Positions 12,601-24,930 are shown, counted from the stretch's first letter. The stretch is DNA of 64,000 bases from Tubiluchus corallicola (GCA_030141605.1 JAQGDQ010000331.1:188001-252000); one strand, 5' to 3'. Numbers and translations are program-made. Notes: a model not told the origin generated them from the letters alone.

Positions 12601-13135
12601 TGAGGCTACAGCTCCGATGACTGCACAATTTGCGACAATCTATATGTCAAATGAAAGGTCTCGATCTAGTGTCTTCTCATTGTGGGTTTATTTTCGAATC
12701 AGGTCTACCCGGACGAACTGGGGGCGAAAGATCTCGAAAAATGGCTATTTTTCGGTATTTTTGCAAAATTTTACTTCTTATTTCTGGAGAACGGGACTGT
12801 GCCTGGCATGGTGCCGGTAATGGTTAAATAGCCTGTGGGTGTAGTAGTTTTCGCAGGAGGGCCACAGCGCACAGCAACAGGCGTTTTCCTAGATGCAACT
12901 CGATTGTTTCTAAATTTTGGTCAAAAAGCCTGTAGGAAAAACGTTCTAGCGGTGCCTGTTGGGACTCTCGAAAGGAGGTATATAGCTCTCTACACAGAGG
13001 AGGAACAAGGCTACACAATGGTGACGGCTGTATTTTAGGACATCTTCACCGTCAGGAACTCTGTGACGAGTTGATTGGAGGTTCCACTTCGGGCGATTTT
13101 CGCTTGGAAGACTGCTGATGCAAAGCCATTGTTCT
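12601..13135 (-). repeat. Dispersed repeat family R1, copy A (inverted)
   Basis: Read on the minus strand this stretch matches two other places. It shares AATGGCTTTGCATCAGCAG (13112-13130) and the CATTACCGGCACC / CCAGAAATAAGA block (12780-12826) with copy C at 37582-37960, and the second block onward with copy B from 32480. GC content is higher than in the flanks. It also holds CAAATGAAAGGTCT (12649-12662), which recurs at 32990-33003. Short frames inside do not resemble any protein I know. Superfamily unknown. Confidence 0.7.
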
Positions 13136-14291
13136 GATGTCATCCATTATACTTTGCTTATAACCTTATAACTTTAATTCAGGAAAAGCTGCTACTGGCT
13201 TTGCGTGATAAATGAGGACTATGTAGGATGTTCGCGTATTATTGATTATAAGTATATTTATGCAAGGCCTTTGCTAATTTATTTATTAATCTCCACCATT
13301 GCAAAAAAAACAAATAACAAAATAAAAATAACATACAAATGGAGACGGGTGGTGAAAAGAGCAATGGCCGCCAAGTTAACCACCCCTATCCTTACATAAA
13401 ATAAATAAAAAATACAGTTAGGAAACCAACAACAGATGTCAGTATGAACTGTGTGCAGCGTTCTGCCAAGGCAATACGAGAAATCTTAGCATTTTTGCTG
13501 AAACTAGCAGTTAAAATTGTAATGTGATGCCCACTTTCACGTAGGACTTCACGCTTGTGAGGCTGTTCGAGGTAGGTAATGTAATTTCAAGCAGATTCTT
13601 AAGAACTGCACCAGTAATTCGGTTCGAGTTAAGCAATATTTGTTAAAGGGAAAGAGAAGGGAAAGTCCGTTCCATGAGATCTGTTCGAGATTTGCAAGAA
13701 TTCGAGTTATACGTAGTGTACTGTGTTTTTGTGCTGTCATACTTTAATAAAATGTTAATCTAAATTTGTGGTGTCTTTTTATGCTTCGTTCATTTTAAAC
13801 ACATACATGGTACATTATATTAAAAGCGGAAGACCAGAACCTGCAGAGTCATGTGACTGGTTTTAAAAAATTCAAATTATTGTATTATATAATTAGAATT
13901 GCATATGTTTTTAATAAGTTTAACTTAGTGAAGCGATCTTAAAAAAATATTGCCATAGTTAATTTATAGTGAGTCATAATAAAATTAAAAAACAAAACTA
14001 AAAAAATTGGGTACAACCCTAAATAATATTGGTAGCTAAATGTCTCATGCCCAAGCGTCTGGCATCCATATGTCCGAGCCCAAATGTCACGCACCTGATG
14101 ACTTGCATGTAGGACAAACACAGTTAAAGACACTATACTAAAAAATGTTGGAACTACATAGTAGACATACATGTCCACATAGCTTCGTGAGAGTCCCCTT
14201 GAAATCTTTGTGAGAGTCCCCTTGTAATTGTTTGAGAATTTTAGCAAAATAAATGAAATGACAAATTAAATATGTCAAATTAATTTTTGGG
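13136..14291. other. Intergenic/intronic, nothing recognised
   Basis: No homologous coding sequence. The longer minus-strand frames (13549-13740, 13939-14247) are of biased, hydrophobic composition typical of chance frames in AT-rich DNA. A 14-bp direct repeat (GAGAGTCCCCTTG...) occurs at 14189 and 14211. Confidence 0.4.
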
Positions 14292-14363
14292 TTAATGAAT
14301 TTTAAATGTACCACAGCTATCTCTTGATGCTACAAGAGTGAAGAAATTCCCAAGGTAAATATC
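14292..14363 (-). CDS. Possible last exon of the Cys-rich membrane protein gene
   Basis: After a TGTTTTCAG acceptor the minus strand reads 23 codons in phase 0 (DIYLGNFFTL..., ending TFKIH) and a TAA at 14294-14292. It would follow the exon 14810-14757 directly. The residues do not resemble the charged tail before it, and I see no nearby polyA signal, so 10956-10924 is an equally good alternative. Confidence 0.33.
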   Translation of the reverse strand, partial: DIYLGNFFTLVASRDSCGTFKIH

Positions 14364-14756
14364 CTGAAAACATACCCAAAATATGCAGTTATTGAGGCAA
14401 CTAACTGACTAGTTTGGGGAGCATAAAATTGAAGGGTGTGACTTGTTTTGAGGTATTACAACAAAAATTTCAATTTATTTATATACATGGCTATTATAAA
14501 AGTTAAAAAGAGACTATGTATGGTATTAATAAGTCGATATTTTCTATAAAACATTTTCCGAAGATTACACTTTTACCACGTAAAGTGAACAAAATTTTTG
14601 ACTTCCAGACTATGAATTTCATGTCTGAATGCAGTCCTTTCTTTCAAAAGAATACTTTTCAGTTCAAATTGATCCTGATAAATTTAGAATTAGAAAATAT
14701 AACTACCAAAGCCAAGTGTTGTCTTATAAACAAATTTCAGGATTGTGGTATCATAC

Positions 14757-17297
14757 CTGAGCATATCGAGATTTAGTGTGGGCATCAGCATTCTGCTTAG
14801 TAGCCTTGTTCTGCAACAAAATACTTTTTGCTACTCAGAGTACAAGCAGCGTGTTTTTTTGAAGATAAAATTGCGCATTGCATTTAAGAACAAAATTAGA
14901 TAATAGCAAAATACTCACAGGAGGCAGGTCACCACACGTGCAGCACTCACTGCACTGACATTCACGGCAATGGCAACACTGACAACAAAACAGTCGTTGA
15001 AAAAGCCTGAAACATTAAATGATGGTACATTACATTTGTCAAACAAACTAACGAACAAACCTAAGCCAACTACATTAACTAATGTATGTTCAGAAATCCA
15101 GTATTCTTGAGTTCAGTGAGTGCATGTTCTTGAATGGGACAGATAATGAAAGAAAATCCTGATCATTACATCACATAAGGACAATAAGATCTTACAGCAT
15201 TAAAACATGTATTAAATAGCAAATTGCAGACAACATATTTACATATCACGCATGGCAAAATATGCTTGTGACACACACTCACCGATAAGTAATGATGGTG
15301 CTTCTGTCATAAACTTCTTTAAAAAAAAGGATGCCGTCAGTATTTCAACTTCAACTAGTGATCAGTTTAAAGACCTACATACTAGTACAATGCCAGTAAT
15401 TAAAACCCACATCTAAAGGCTTGTACACTCTTTAGTCTATGGACATGGATTTTATTTTATGGATATAGATACCATGTTTTGCAGACACTCAGCTCTTAGA
15501 TATCGATAAAATTATATAAACAGGAAAAGACTATTTCGCATAAAATTTCACACATTTACTTGCATATCTCTACTAAAGCTTTATTAAATATTTGCACCTT
15601 GATACCTTTAAAAACCTTTAAATGGCATAAGTAAACATAATTACCTTTTGCAAAACCTGGAACAAGTGGAACAGTCACCACAAACTTCAGAACAAGCATG
15701 ACATTTGCAATAACACTTGCGTGTTTTTAGGCAACAAGTCTAAAAATAAATGTTATTATGAAACGACGTGAAATTTAAAACACGTGTTTAATTTAATTAA
15801 TTACCTATATTGAACTAAAAAGTTAAAATATTCTTGTTCATGTTAAAAAAGCTTCTTTTGCCACATACGTACCACAATTAGAATCAGAACTAACAGGCCT
15901 AGAGCACCTGCAAGCACGTATAACCAAAGTTTGTATCTTTTCTCATCATAATAATCCTTGTCTTTCTGTTTTTTGTTTCTTTCATCCACCATTTGCTGCA
16001 TCTTTTGGCTAAGCTTAGGCGGAGGACCAACACTAGAAAAGAAAATTCATCAAAAAGAGTTGATCAACTAATGACAGAATGGAAATCAATAAAAATTATC
16101 ATTCAGTAATGAATGAACCAGTTCCATTTGCAATAAAGTGTTGTACATGGACCTGCTTGCACAAAATATATGAAAAGACAAGCGTCAACAAATACTTTTA
16201 AAAATTACCGAAACACTATCTTGTGTCATCCTGTATCGATTGTTAGGCACTAAATATGATAGGCCCAGCATTGATCCCAAATCCCAACACACCAAAACTA
16301 ATCATGCAGATTTTTGCTAACTGCTGTGTTTCATAGATTGATGAACAAAACACTGAAATTAGTATGTCATACCCTTTAGGCTTCGACCCGGGAGGTCCAG
16401 CAGGATAATACTTCTTGCCAAATTTTTTCATTTCTGATAAAAATTCTGTCCGTGCTTGTTCTCTAAGTGTGGCATTTGGATGCTCAATAATTTTCTGCAT
16501 ATTGATATCGACATAGTTTCGCAGTTCCACTATGGCTCGACGTGAATCAACAGGAGTTTTCTTTTTGTTGATAATTAAGTTGTTACTTTTGTCAACACGT
16601 GGAAGTTTGAACTTTGGGCCAAGAACATGTTGCAGAACACCTAATCTTGGAGCACCTGATGTTTGCTGGGGAGACTGCTGTTCACTTCTAATAGTTTTAA
16701 CTGTGTCCCACCAAAATGAAGTCATAGCATTATTGTATGCATTTAAAAGGTCTTTTCTTTTTACTTTATCTTCCTCTGAATTTATTTTATTTAGCAGTTT
16801 AGCAGAATAGTCTACAAGTTTTGTTTTAGTGCTTGGACTGTCCATCACATATGTACGGCCATTAAGTATAAGCAAACCAAACATATATTTAGGTGGCTTC
16901 ATAGCTGCAGCCTGACCAGCAACAGGAGAAGTTTCGCTAGATTCAAATTCTTCGGTAGAATTATCATCATCATCATCATCTGAGTTGCCCTTAACAGCGG
17001 AAGGATTAGAGGCACTTTGAGTTTGTTCAGCATCTTGCTTAAAATTTTCATAGTCTTGATCTACACTGACAGACGTCTCACTTTGCCTCTTTGCTCTACT
17101 CCCAAACGGTCTCTGATTGGATTTCACCACATATGAGTCCAAAAAAGCATTTCGTTTCTGCACATTTTTATGAGTTCCCCTAGCTTCTGACGTGTCAGCT
17201 ATTGCACCAAAGTTAAATGATGCCCTGCTTCCATCTTGCTTTAAAAAGACATCATTCACATTGCTTACAGATGCAGCTTCTGCTTTTACCCATGTAC
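14757..17297 (-). CDS. Single-pass membrane protein with acidic region, furin-type site and Cys-rich tail (family unknown)
   Basis: Exons on the minus strand: 17297-16373, 16032-15873, 15739-15645, 15006-14919 and 14810-14757. Phases agree at every GT-AG junction, giving about 440 residues. Order: a polar N-terminal part with RAKR|QS (codons at 17097-17086), a furin-type cleavage consensus; an acidic run (DDDDDD near 16970); a helical part with PPKYMFGLLILNGRTYVM and NAMTSFWWDTVKTI; a basic stretch (DERNKKQKDKDYY); one transmembrane helix LWLYVLAGALGLLVLILIV; then two exons with ten cysteines each (CYCKCHAC, CCQCCHCRECQC); then a basic tail. The furin site implies a lumenal N-terminus (signal peptide exon not found), but the basic residues before the helix would favour that side in the cytosol, so topology is open. 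The Cys cluster could be palmitoylated, metal-binding or disulfide-bonded. The 5' end and last exon are unresolved. I do not recognise the family. Confidence 0.78.
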
Positions 17298-19435
17298 CTA
17301 AGTTGCAATTTTCAGCAAAATTGAATATCTTAACAGCATAAAATATGTTATAGCAAGCTTTAACTATAATATCTTAATGAATTAATGTCATTATTGACAT
17401 GCATGACTTCATATAAAAAATATTAAAACTTATGTAAGTTTTTATGGTAAGATTCTATTGTAACTTTCTAATACGAAAAAAAACAATTTAGTAAATTTAC
17501 AATTAATGTCTACTGGACACTTGGACAGGCTTATCCACACAAATTTTTTACTCAAATCTTTTTGAAATAAATGTGAAAATTAACTAAATGTAGCTTGTAG
17601 GAAGTCTGATAAAATTAAAGCTGTCCTTGAAAGGCTGACGTTGAAAGGAACTGCAAATTTGATCAGCGATTGTATTGGCAATAATTGCATATTACAGAAA
17701 TAATATTAATGGCGGCAAGTTACCATTTTCTTGACCATCATCACTATTGTCACATTTTCATCTTTGTCATTATTATCATTCAAATCACATTGTATTCCGA
17801 TCACCATCACCATCATCATTATCATGATACCATCATCATTCATTTTCATTATGGCCAACAACAAACAAACAATTGCAGCAAAAACAAACAGACAAACAAA
17901 CATCAACTGCAGCGGTAATGATAATGACAGCAAGAGTGGTTGAGGGTTTGATCCAAATCGCTGAGCACTCACCTGGATGTTGCTGTTGGTGGTGGATGAC
18001 TTTTTGAAAAAAGCCTATAGCCTAGTAGGAATACCGTGAAAATCCCGATTTGCGGAAATTAATTGCAACCAAACTAATTGTTTTTTCTGAATCAGCATGT
18101 TATGTAGTATTCCAGAAAATTCTCTAAAGAACTGACGATGGGGCATATTTTTAAGAATTTGAATTTTAGGCAAGGATGAACACTTGAAAGTGAACAAATT
18201 TATGCATGGCAAAGATGAGACTACAAAATGCTGTAGCCGTGTAAGATTAGAGAGATGGCATTTCTAGTATTATGCTGTACACCATTGTAATCATCTGGGC
18301 CATAGTACAAAAAATTGTGAATAGTCAATCAGGGTGCGCTATCCTAAAAACCGCCGTCTCAGACTAACCAAAAAAAATGCATTAAGTGATACCATGTTTA
18401 TTTTTCTCAACCTACCTTTTATTCCTTCTATATAAATTTTTACCTAAACAGTTTACAGCTCTCGACATTGTTATATGAAATTCCACTAACAGTGGTTACT
18501 GAGAGTGGAGCAATAATTGGCACAGGGCATTTTGTGAAGCCACACCCAAAAAAGTGTGACTTGTCACTTTTTATTTTTTTCTGATTAGCATGAGCAGAAA
18601 AATAAACAGATGCTAATCTAACAGTATTGACTTGCTTCATAGCAGAAGTGGTATATGCTGGATAACATTTTATTAAAAATAACATCTACCCTTACTTTTT
18701 ATCTGCAGATGGATGATAAAGAACAACACCAATGCCTCTTTAAACCACATTAGTCAAGCAAGTTTTTTGTTATCAGCAGATGACTCAAATACATTTTACT
18801 TCAGTTGAACTTTCCTTGGTTGGGATACGTGTCTACACGAAACACTTTATTTTATAGTATACGGACTTTGCAGTCAACAACTTTTAACGCCAGCTGAAAC
18901 TAAAATATATGTAATACTGTAAGATTAATATTAAACCTTTACAAGAATGAATGATCAGCAATAAAATCACTTTACTGAACATAAGCTGAGATCAGTGGAC
19001 AGTGAATCTACTGCAAGGTAATATACAAATGTGTTTTGCAAAATACATTATGACACTAGGCCATAATTATTATAAAGATAGACATGTATATCCTTTACAG
19101 AAAACAATTTAAAAAGAAACTAAAATTATTGTGATAAAATTCATATTGCAAAAGCTGTAAAGTAGCTAATATATTGATCAATTTACTGTAGTGCTAAACT
19201 TTACGTTAAAATAAAGAAATTACAAATAAAGTTCAGATTCAGGTTCATTGCCGCTGTTCCTTTTATCTCAAGGTAGACTGCAAAAAAGGCTATCATTGGG
19301 CCATAGTAATATTCGCTTTAATTTAGTTGAACTCTATTAACATTTCTCTTTTCATTACCTCATAAAGAAAGTTTTTTGCACAAATACACTCTCTTGAAAT
19401 AGCAAATCAGTTCATCTGCTCCTTCACGGTATCAC
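17298..19435. other. Upstream of the membrane-protein gene; 5' exon(s) not resolved
   Basis: The gene's reading frame stays open upstream of 17297 to about 17335, so an acceptor slightly further upstream is also possible. A strong minus-strand donor (GTGAGTG, reading from 17975) ends a short open stretch (VIHHQQQHP, 1 nt left over) that would be in phase with the acceptor at 17298, but no ATG or signal peptide is attached to it. The rest shows nothing I can support. Confidence 0.35.
17735..17845. repeat. Imperfect CAT/ATC microsatellite
   Basis: The + strand is built of ATC/CAT-type triplets (CACCATCACCATCATCATTA and similar), followed at 17858-17905 by AAAC/CAAA-rich repeats. It produces spurious His-rich or Met-rich frames on both strands. 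Confidence 0.85.
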
Positions 19436-20095
19436 TCTGACAATTTATCTCTTTTTTTCTTGAACACAGAAAGTGCAATTTAACAATAAGTGTTTTAGAT
19501 CTTCTATATCATCATTACGGTGACAAATTTCTTGATTTTCACAAAATTTCCATCTAATTGGTGGATTTGTTCTCAAACTCCAGAGCACCTCCTGGTTAAT
19601 GTTCTCGCTTTAACCAATAACTTAAACTTCCATGGATTACTTCATCCATCTAAACCTCAAGGTTTGGACTTATTTCTACTATATCTAACCTCCAAGAAAA
19701 ACCTACCTAACAGACTTTTCCAAATTTATATACCATACAGTTTCATTAACTAACTTCACTAACTGGAACAAAATTATTTCATCTCTTCTCTGGCACCCTT
19801 GTGTCTGCTATGACCTTGCCTCTAGTTAAATCACCAAGTGCTAGGATGTTAAGTGTAAATATCCAAATTAAATTAATCTGCTAAGAAGATTATTTGATAT
19901 AACCAGCATGAACAAATCTTTCCATAAAAAGGAAAAACCAGATTCATCCCTAAGAGCCAGTGTGCAACAGCTCTCTGTTGTCCATAACCATAGAGAAAAA
20001 TTTCTTTGCATACTTTCATCAAAATTAATCTCCTTTAGATCAATAAAATACTCCCCCAGCACATCCACACATTACTTTTGGGACTATTACTGACT
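19436..20095 (-). pseudogene. Decayed LINE ORF2 3' part (zinc-knuckle region)
   Basis: On the minus strand, 19620-19445 reads SENINQEVLWSLRTNPPIRW and then FCENQEICHRNDD, EDLKHLLLNCTFC: the usual C..C....HL...C pattern at the end of LINE ORF2 proteins, after the reverse transcriptase. Upstream, 20068-19868 contains a further open piece (WVDVLGEYFIDLKEI...) that may be the preceding part of the same protein, with frameshifts between. No reverse transcriptase motifs remain. Probably a Tx1/L1-like or related element, judged only from general resemblance. Confidence 0.5.
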
Positions 20096-20493
20096 TTCAG
20101 CCAGTCTTTCTCTTCTATCTTAAAGCATTAAATGACATTGCAGTGAATTTTAAAGCACCTGTCACTTTTCTTATATCAGGTATACTCTCTCGCCAACTGT
20201 TTTGCTCTTCCTACACTCTGAGCAACAATACCCAAATATTTTTCACTTGTAGATTGTTAGTCTCAAAATCGGCCAGTTCAAATCTATTTTAATTTACAGT
20301 GTTATCCAAAAAACTAAAAAAGAATACTAAAAGAGATACTAAACATGCATAATACAATATATGAACTATGACAAGTTTAAAGCAATAACATTTTATATAC
20401 ATAGAAGATCAAGCAACTGTTTTAAATTACAGCTACTTAAAAAGGTCTCAGTGGTGGTGAAGCCAGAATCCTTGTACAAAAAGATAGTAAAAG

Positions 20494-22742
20494 GCCCGTG
20501 TCACACAGAATTTGACATAATCTGTAAGGCATAAACCATGTAGAGAAAAAGCCACCTCGTGAAAAGTGAATGTATGCTAATGGTTCTTGTCACACAGATA
20601 ATCCACTTGCCATCTTCCGCCTACTGCAGGCTGCCTACCGTAAACCGTCAGCCACAATCCTCAATAAGCCCCTCACAAGCAGTTTGAAGCGGTTTGTAAG
20701 GTACCTTATAGCGAGATCAAATGTTTTGTTTAACATGCTCTTTAAAACTGTTTTAAATATTTTGTCCGACTACATTATATACAGACCCAAAATTAATTCT
20801 CCTAAAAAGTATTAGCGTAATGAGGCCCTATTTATTTATCATAACATAATTACGTCTCAACCCCCCTCGTTACTTGTGCAACGTGCTGCTATATGTGATC
20901 TTCCGTAGGTGTCAAAAGCTTGTATTGTAAAATAAATGGAGAAACATTTTAGTTAGTTGAAAATATTATCATTATCTATATTTAACTTTTTGATTGTATT
21001 TTCAATATTATTATGAAATATGAATTACCTTCAAATTGCCTGTTGCTGTAAATGGGTCGAGCCCAAATTGGTCATTTCTGTTTTTATTTTTTAATATGCT
21101 GCATTATGTAAAATACATCAACCGGATCCAGTGGTTGGCTCATTTCAAATCAAGTAAATGAACAAATTATGGTAAGAAATTATTGATTCACGCATCCTGC
21201 CAAAAACGGGTTGCTATTTACATAGAGAAAGGAGCATACTGCGGATTACGTTACCCGCTTTATAGAAAATGGAATACGTCTTATAGCTTCCAGCCTTACA
21301 CTTGTGGATTATGGGTTACTCCTTATGCTGTTCTATGTGTGACATGGGCCTAAGATGACACTATGGCAATTTTTGAAATAGCACTCCTGATTGTTTAATT
21401 TGGTTGTATAGGTTATTACGCAATTCTAATTTTTTTAAATTTAGTTTCATTATTTCGATTGATATCCCCTCGTAACCTCACCTCCAGAGTTATTGGGGAA
21501 GCTGTGAGGAGCAAGCCATAACTTGTAAACCATAAGGCGTCTCCCAACTTCCGTAAGGCGCACATTGTAATCCACGATATGTGCCTTGCTCTGTGTAACT
21601 TGCAAGACATTTTGCCACAATCGTTTTTGGCGGGAGGCACGAAGCAGTTTTCTGGAACTTCCAAAATGTGCCAACCACTGGCTTCGGTTGCACTATGGTT
21701 CATAATGCAGGATGTTAGACACACTTATTGGGGGGGGGGGGTCAGCATGTGGGTTAGACCTATTTATAGCAGTAGGAAAAGTGAAAGAGAATTTTCGACT
21801 TTATTTCAAACAATCAAGAGTATTTCAGCTACACTAGAATGTCTGTCAATCAATTCATTTTATGAGGTTTTAGCACTCATAAGTTGGACAAACTACTGGG
21901 AGTTTATAAATAATTTTTCACAGAATTAACTAAGCTTCTATCAGAGTCTATAAAAGTAAACAGACTAATTTAAAACACTACGCTAAAAAATATTTCATTA
22001 TAGACAGAAAAATTACCACAAAAGCTTTGCTGTGATCATCTACAAACAAAACAAAACAATGCTTGCTCGGATCATAGTAAAAAACCTTGTTGAAAACCTA
22101 GAAATTTATGGGGAAAGACTGTCTCATGTTCACGTACAGACGTCGATCTAGATAATGCGTTGATATAATAAAACGGTTTGTTGTCAAATATTTGTATTAA
22201 TTTCAAATTTTATTAACAACTACTTAAAGTAATTTTACTTATTACAGGACAGAATAACAGATTTCTTCATTACGGAGTAACAGACCGTCAGTCGCATATT
22301 GTTTAACATGATTGATTGGTCTGCTGCCTCCTGCATGTAGTACACATTTCTTATGTGCACTGTTCTTATGGTAGTCGTAAATAAGTGTTGTGGGTTAAAG
22401 TGCTTTTTAATATTTATAGTATATCAGTGCTACGAATTATTATGATATAAATGAATTATGCACTATCACAGCCATAAATGTGATAATGATCTCATTAGAA
22501 ATGACAAAAAATGCCTTATGGCAATGAAATTAATGGCCAAATTCATTTCCCAATAAGCTGCCTTATGACAGCTCAAAATTGCTTGCAAGGAGCCAACTGC
22601 AGATTGTGACTAACGGCTTACGGCAAGCAAACTGTGGTTGGCAGAAGACAGAAAATGGATTATCTGTGCGACAGGACCCATTGGTTATCATATGTTCAGG
22701 CTTTTTCTCCTCACGGCTACGTCCAGCTGTGTGACATGGGCC
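20494..22742. mobile_element. Long inverted-repeat element(s), GGCCCRTGTCACACA termini (Harbinger-like?)
   Basis: The left end reads GGCCCGTGTCACACAG and the right end, read inward, GGCCCATGTCACACAG. The resemblance continues, with gaps, for about 200 bp on each side, including a second shared block CACAGATAATCCA (20593 and, inverted, near 22660) and GTCACAATC/CCACAATC. A third copy of the terminus ends at 21350 in the same orientation as the right end, so a shorter unit 20494-21350 may be present or a second insertion may be nested. TTA follows the outer right end and TAA the inner one, which suits a TWA-target element such as PIF/Harbinger, but the left flank does not give a clean duplication. 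The interior holds no transposase I recognise. Confidence 0.68.
21730..21741 (+). repeat. Poly-G run of 12
   Basis: Twelve consecutive G on the + strand, in the interior of the inverted-repeat element. Assembly length here may be unreliable. Confidence 0.9.
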
Positions 22743-23500
22743 TTAGTGAGATACTGTAACCGTTTTACGTAGGAGAGGTACTGTAGTGTTTCCTACTTTG
22801 CAGTAAAGACATGGCATGTGTACATAAACAAAGAAATTTTGTGCCAAAACTTTAGTTAATGTATTATATATAACAGAATATTATTGTGCCTCTCAGCATT
22901 CCATGTATATATATCATTTTGCAGTACAAATTTACGGCTGTTTAAGATGCGGCTCAGAGACTCCATGGATATGCAGTGAGTGCAGGGAAATGTGATGTTC
23001 TTGCCTCACAGCTTGGGTAGGCTTGCATTTAAAAGAAATTCAAGCGCTCCCCGTGAGAGATTAGAATCTTACCATGTTCTTTGTTGAGTAATTTTACTGC
23101 CAAATTCCCAGTACATTATTAGTGCATTTTTCATTTAACAACTGACGGGTTAGACTCGTTACAGTTTCCGTTTGGTAGGCAAGGGTGTCATATGAATTAC
23201 TTCCTAGAGTGTTAAATCAGCAGAACAATTTTAAATAATTTGAAGTAAACGAATGTTTTTTTTATTCCATGCCTTTTCTCTTTCGAGCATGTTGTCAAGA
23301 CAAGAATCTACTATGCTGTCAATTTTCAACTGACAGGAAACAACATATGCTAAATTATATCCTTCATCATACAGTTCACAAATTTCAATGGAAATGTGAC
23401 CATTTCAATAGAAACCCCTGAGACAGTGAATTTAGAGCTTACAAATGACTTGCACACACACTAAAGGTGAATTGAAACATGGTAAATGTATTGGAAACAA
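22743..23500. other. Intergenic; one zinc-knuckle-like fragment
   Basis: After TCATTTTGCAG at 22913-22923 the + strand reads a short open stretch with C-x2-C-x8-C-x2-C spacing (GCLRCGSETPWICSEC) and a stop near 22998. It could be a transposase Cys-rich fragment or chance. The rest shows nothing. Confidence 0.3.
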
Positions 23501-23519
23501 ATCACTATACAAGCATTTA

Positions 23520-23890
23520 TCAATATTTTTCTGTTAGATTCCAGAATTTAAGATTCCAAACATCTAGTTGTGACATTTGAAAAAAGCTGGCATATTTCTT
23601 GGTAATTATAAAGGAGATCTTTGTAGGATTGCCCTTAGAAAATGACAGCATTCTACACGTTTCCGGTTTGAGTTTTAATCTAAAGCTTTTTATTCTCTCT
23701 TCGATTTTAATCATTAATTTTTGATGTTCGATTTCATGGTTTGAAATGAGGCAGAAGTCATCTTCAAAAGAAAGCTTCCTATTGTAGAATTTTAAACAAA
23801 ACATAGCCATGCCGTGCTTTTCAAGAAACTGTATGACTGTATTAAAACATAAGATAAAAATGATAGGTCAGGCCTGTCTGGTTCAGGCAT
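23520..23890 (-). pseudogene. LINE reverse transcriptase fragment
   Basis: On the minus strand the frame from 23810 reads KLSFEDDFCLISNHEIEHQK and then KLKPETCRMLSFSKGNPTKI. This matches the reverse transcriptase catalytic box (usual F/YADDLCLI) and the following GLKL.P.KC..LS...G block of invertebrate non-LTR elements. The catalytic A of ADD is replaced by E. Upstream, around 23890-23820, NQACPDLSFL and VIQFLEKHG can be read with a frameshift, matching the region before the catalytic box. Only about 370 bp remain; the copy is dead. Confidence 0.72.
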
Positions 23891-24930
23891 GATATACGCC
23901 TATTTGAAATGAAATACATAGTTCTTTAGTTGCAAATAGTGAGATAATTAAAATTATATTCTAAGACAATACACAATTATATGCAAACAGTCACATTTAT
24001 TACTTATTTATTTATATGTTTGTCTATAATTATATACCTGATTAAATCCCAAGAATAGTCCATCCATATACTTTCCGAAACCAGTTAAATCACAGACACA
24101 ATCGTGATAACGTAGAATTAAACTGAAAATTTGATTACAACTAAAATGCGGGGAAAAAACGCTGAATTTATCTGTCAATCATCATGGTCGTTCCACCTAA
24201 GATTCAAAAAAGCAAAGCCACTTCGAGGTTTCTGCAAAAAGAGTTGCCAAAAACTGATAACACATTTAAACATTTAACAGCATTTACCAATTTTTACTGT
24301 ATTTTACAAACCGCAAAAACAATGCGTTCTTCTCTGACGCAGCAGACTATAATTGTTACAACCCACAATGCTTTGTGCAAAATTAGGACATTTTCTTAAA
24401 AACCAAACGATTTCAATTCAAACTTACAGGCGTTTACGGTTTTACTAAAAAATAGTTATTTTTAATATAAAGTAATAAAAAGAATATTAAAATGTAGGTA
24501 AAAAACAAATTCACCAAATCAGTCAAATCACGCTAATAAACGACTCTGCGGGATAACACGAGATCCATCATGTCCACTACCATGATTCAGTTGTAAATTT
24601 GTAACTAATACAGCATTAAAAGGTAAATTATTTGTAAAGTTATGTATGTGTAAAAGTACATTTATGTTTGTGTGGAGACGATAAGCCCAAAAGTAATTCA
24701 GATGCAAATGGCTAATTAGGTTTTGATTTGTTTAGGTGAATCTAAATTTAAAGGCACAATGAGAGAAGTACTGCCTACTGGTAGTGTAGTACTACTAGTA
24801 GTAAAATAATATTTTTTGTCAAAATGTTACACAAGATTACATTAGACGATGGCTGTTTTCCGACAGATAAAAAATAAAACGAAATAAAAAATTCTGCATT
24901 GCACACAATGTACGAGCGAAGTAGGAAAGC
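23891..24930. other. Intergenic, nothing recognised
   Basis: AT-rich. A + strand frame at 24184-24399 is Lys/Thr-rich with no motif. A palindromic TAGTAGTACTACTAGTAGT-like stretch lies at about 24785-24803. Confidence 0.4.

Noticed and set aside
13610-13635. GGTTCGAGTTA as a tRNA T-loop
   Set aside because: No acceptor stem or D-arm around it; no tRNA structure.
16532-16810. 92-codon + strand frame
   Set aside because: Antisense to the large exon of the membrane-protein gene.
17735-17845. His-rich and Met-rich frames
   Set aside because: Produced by the CAT/ATC microsatellite.
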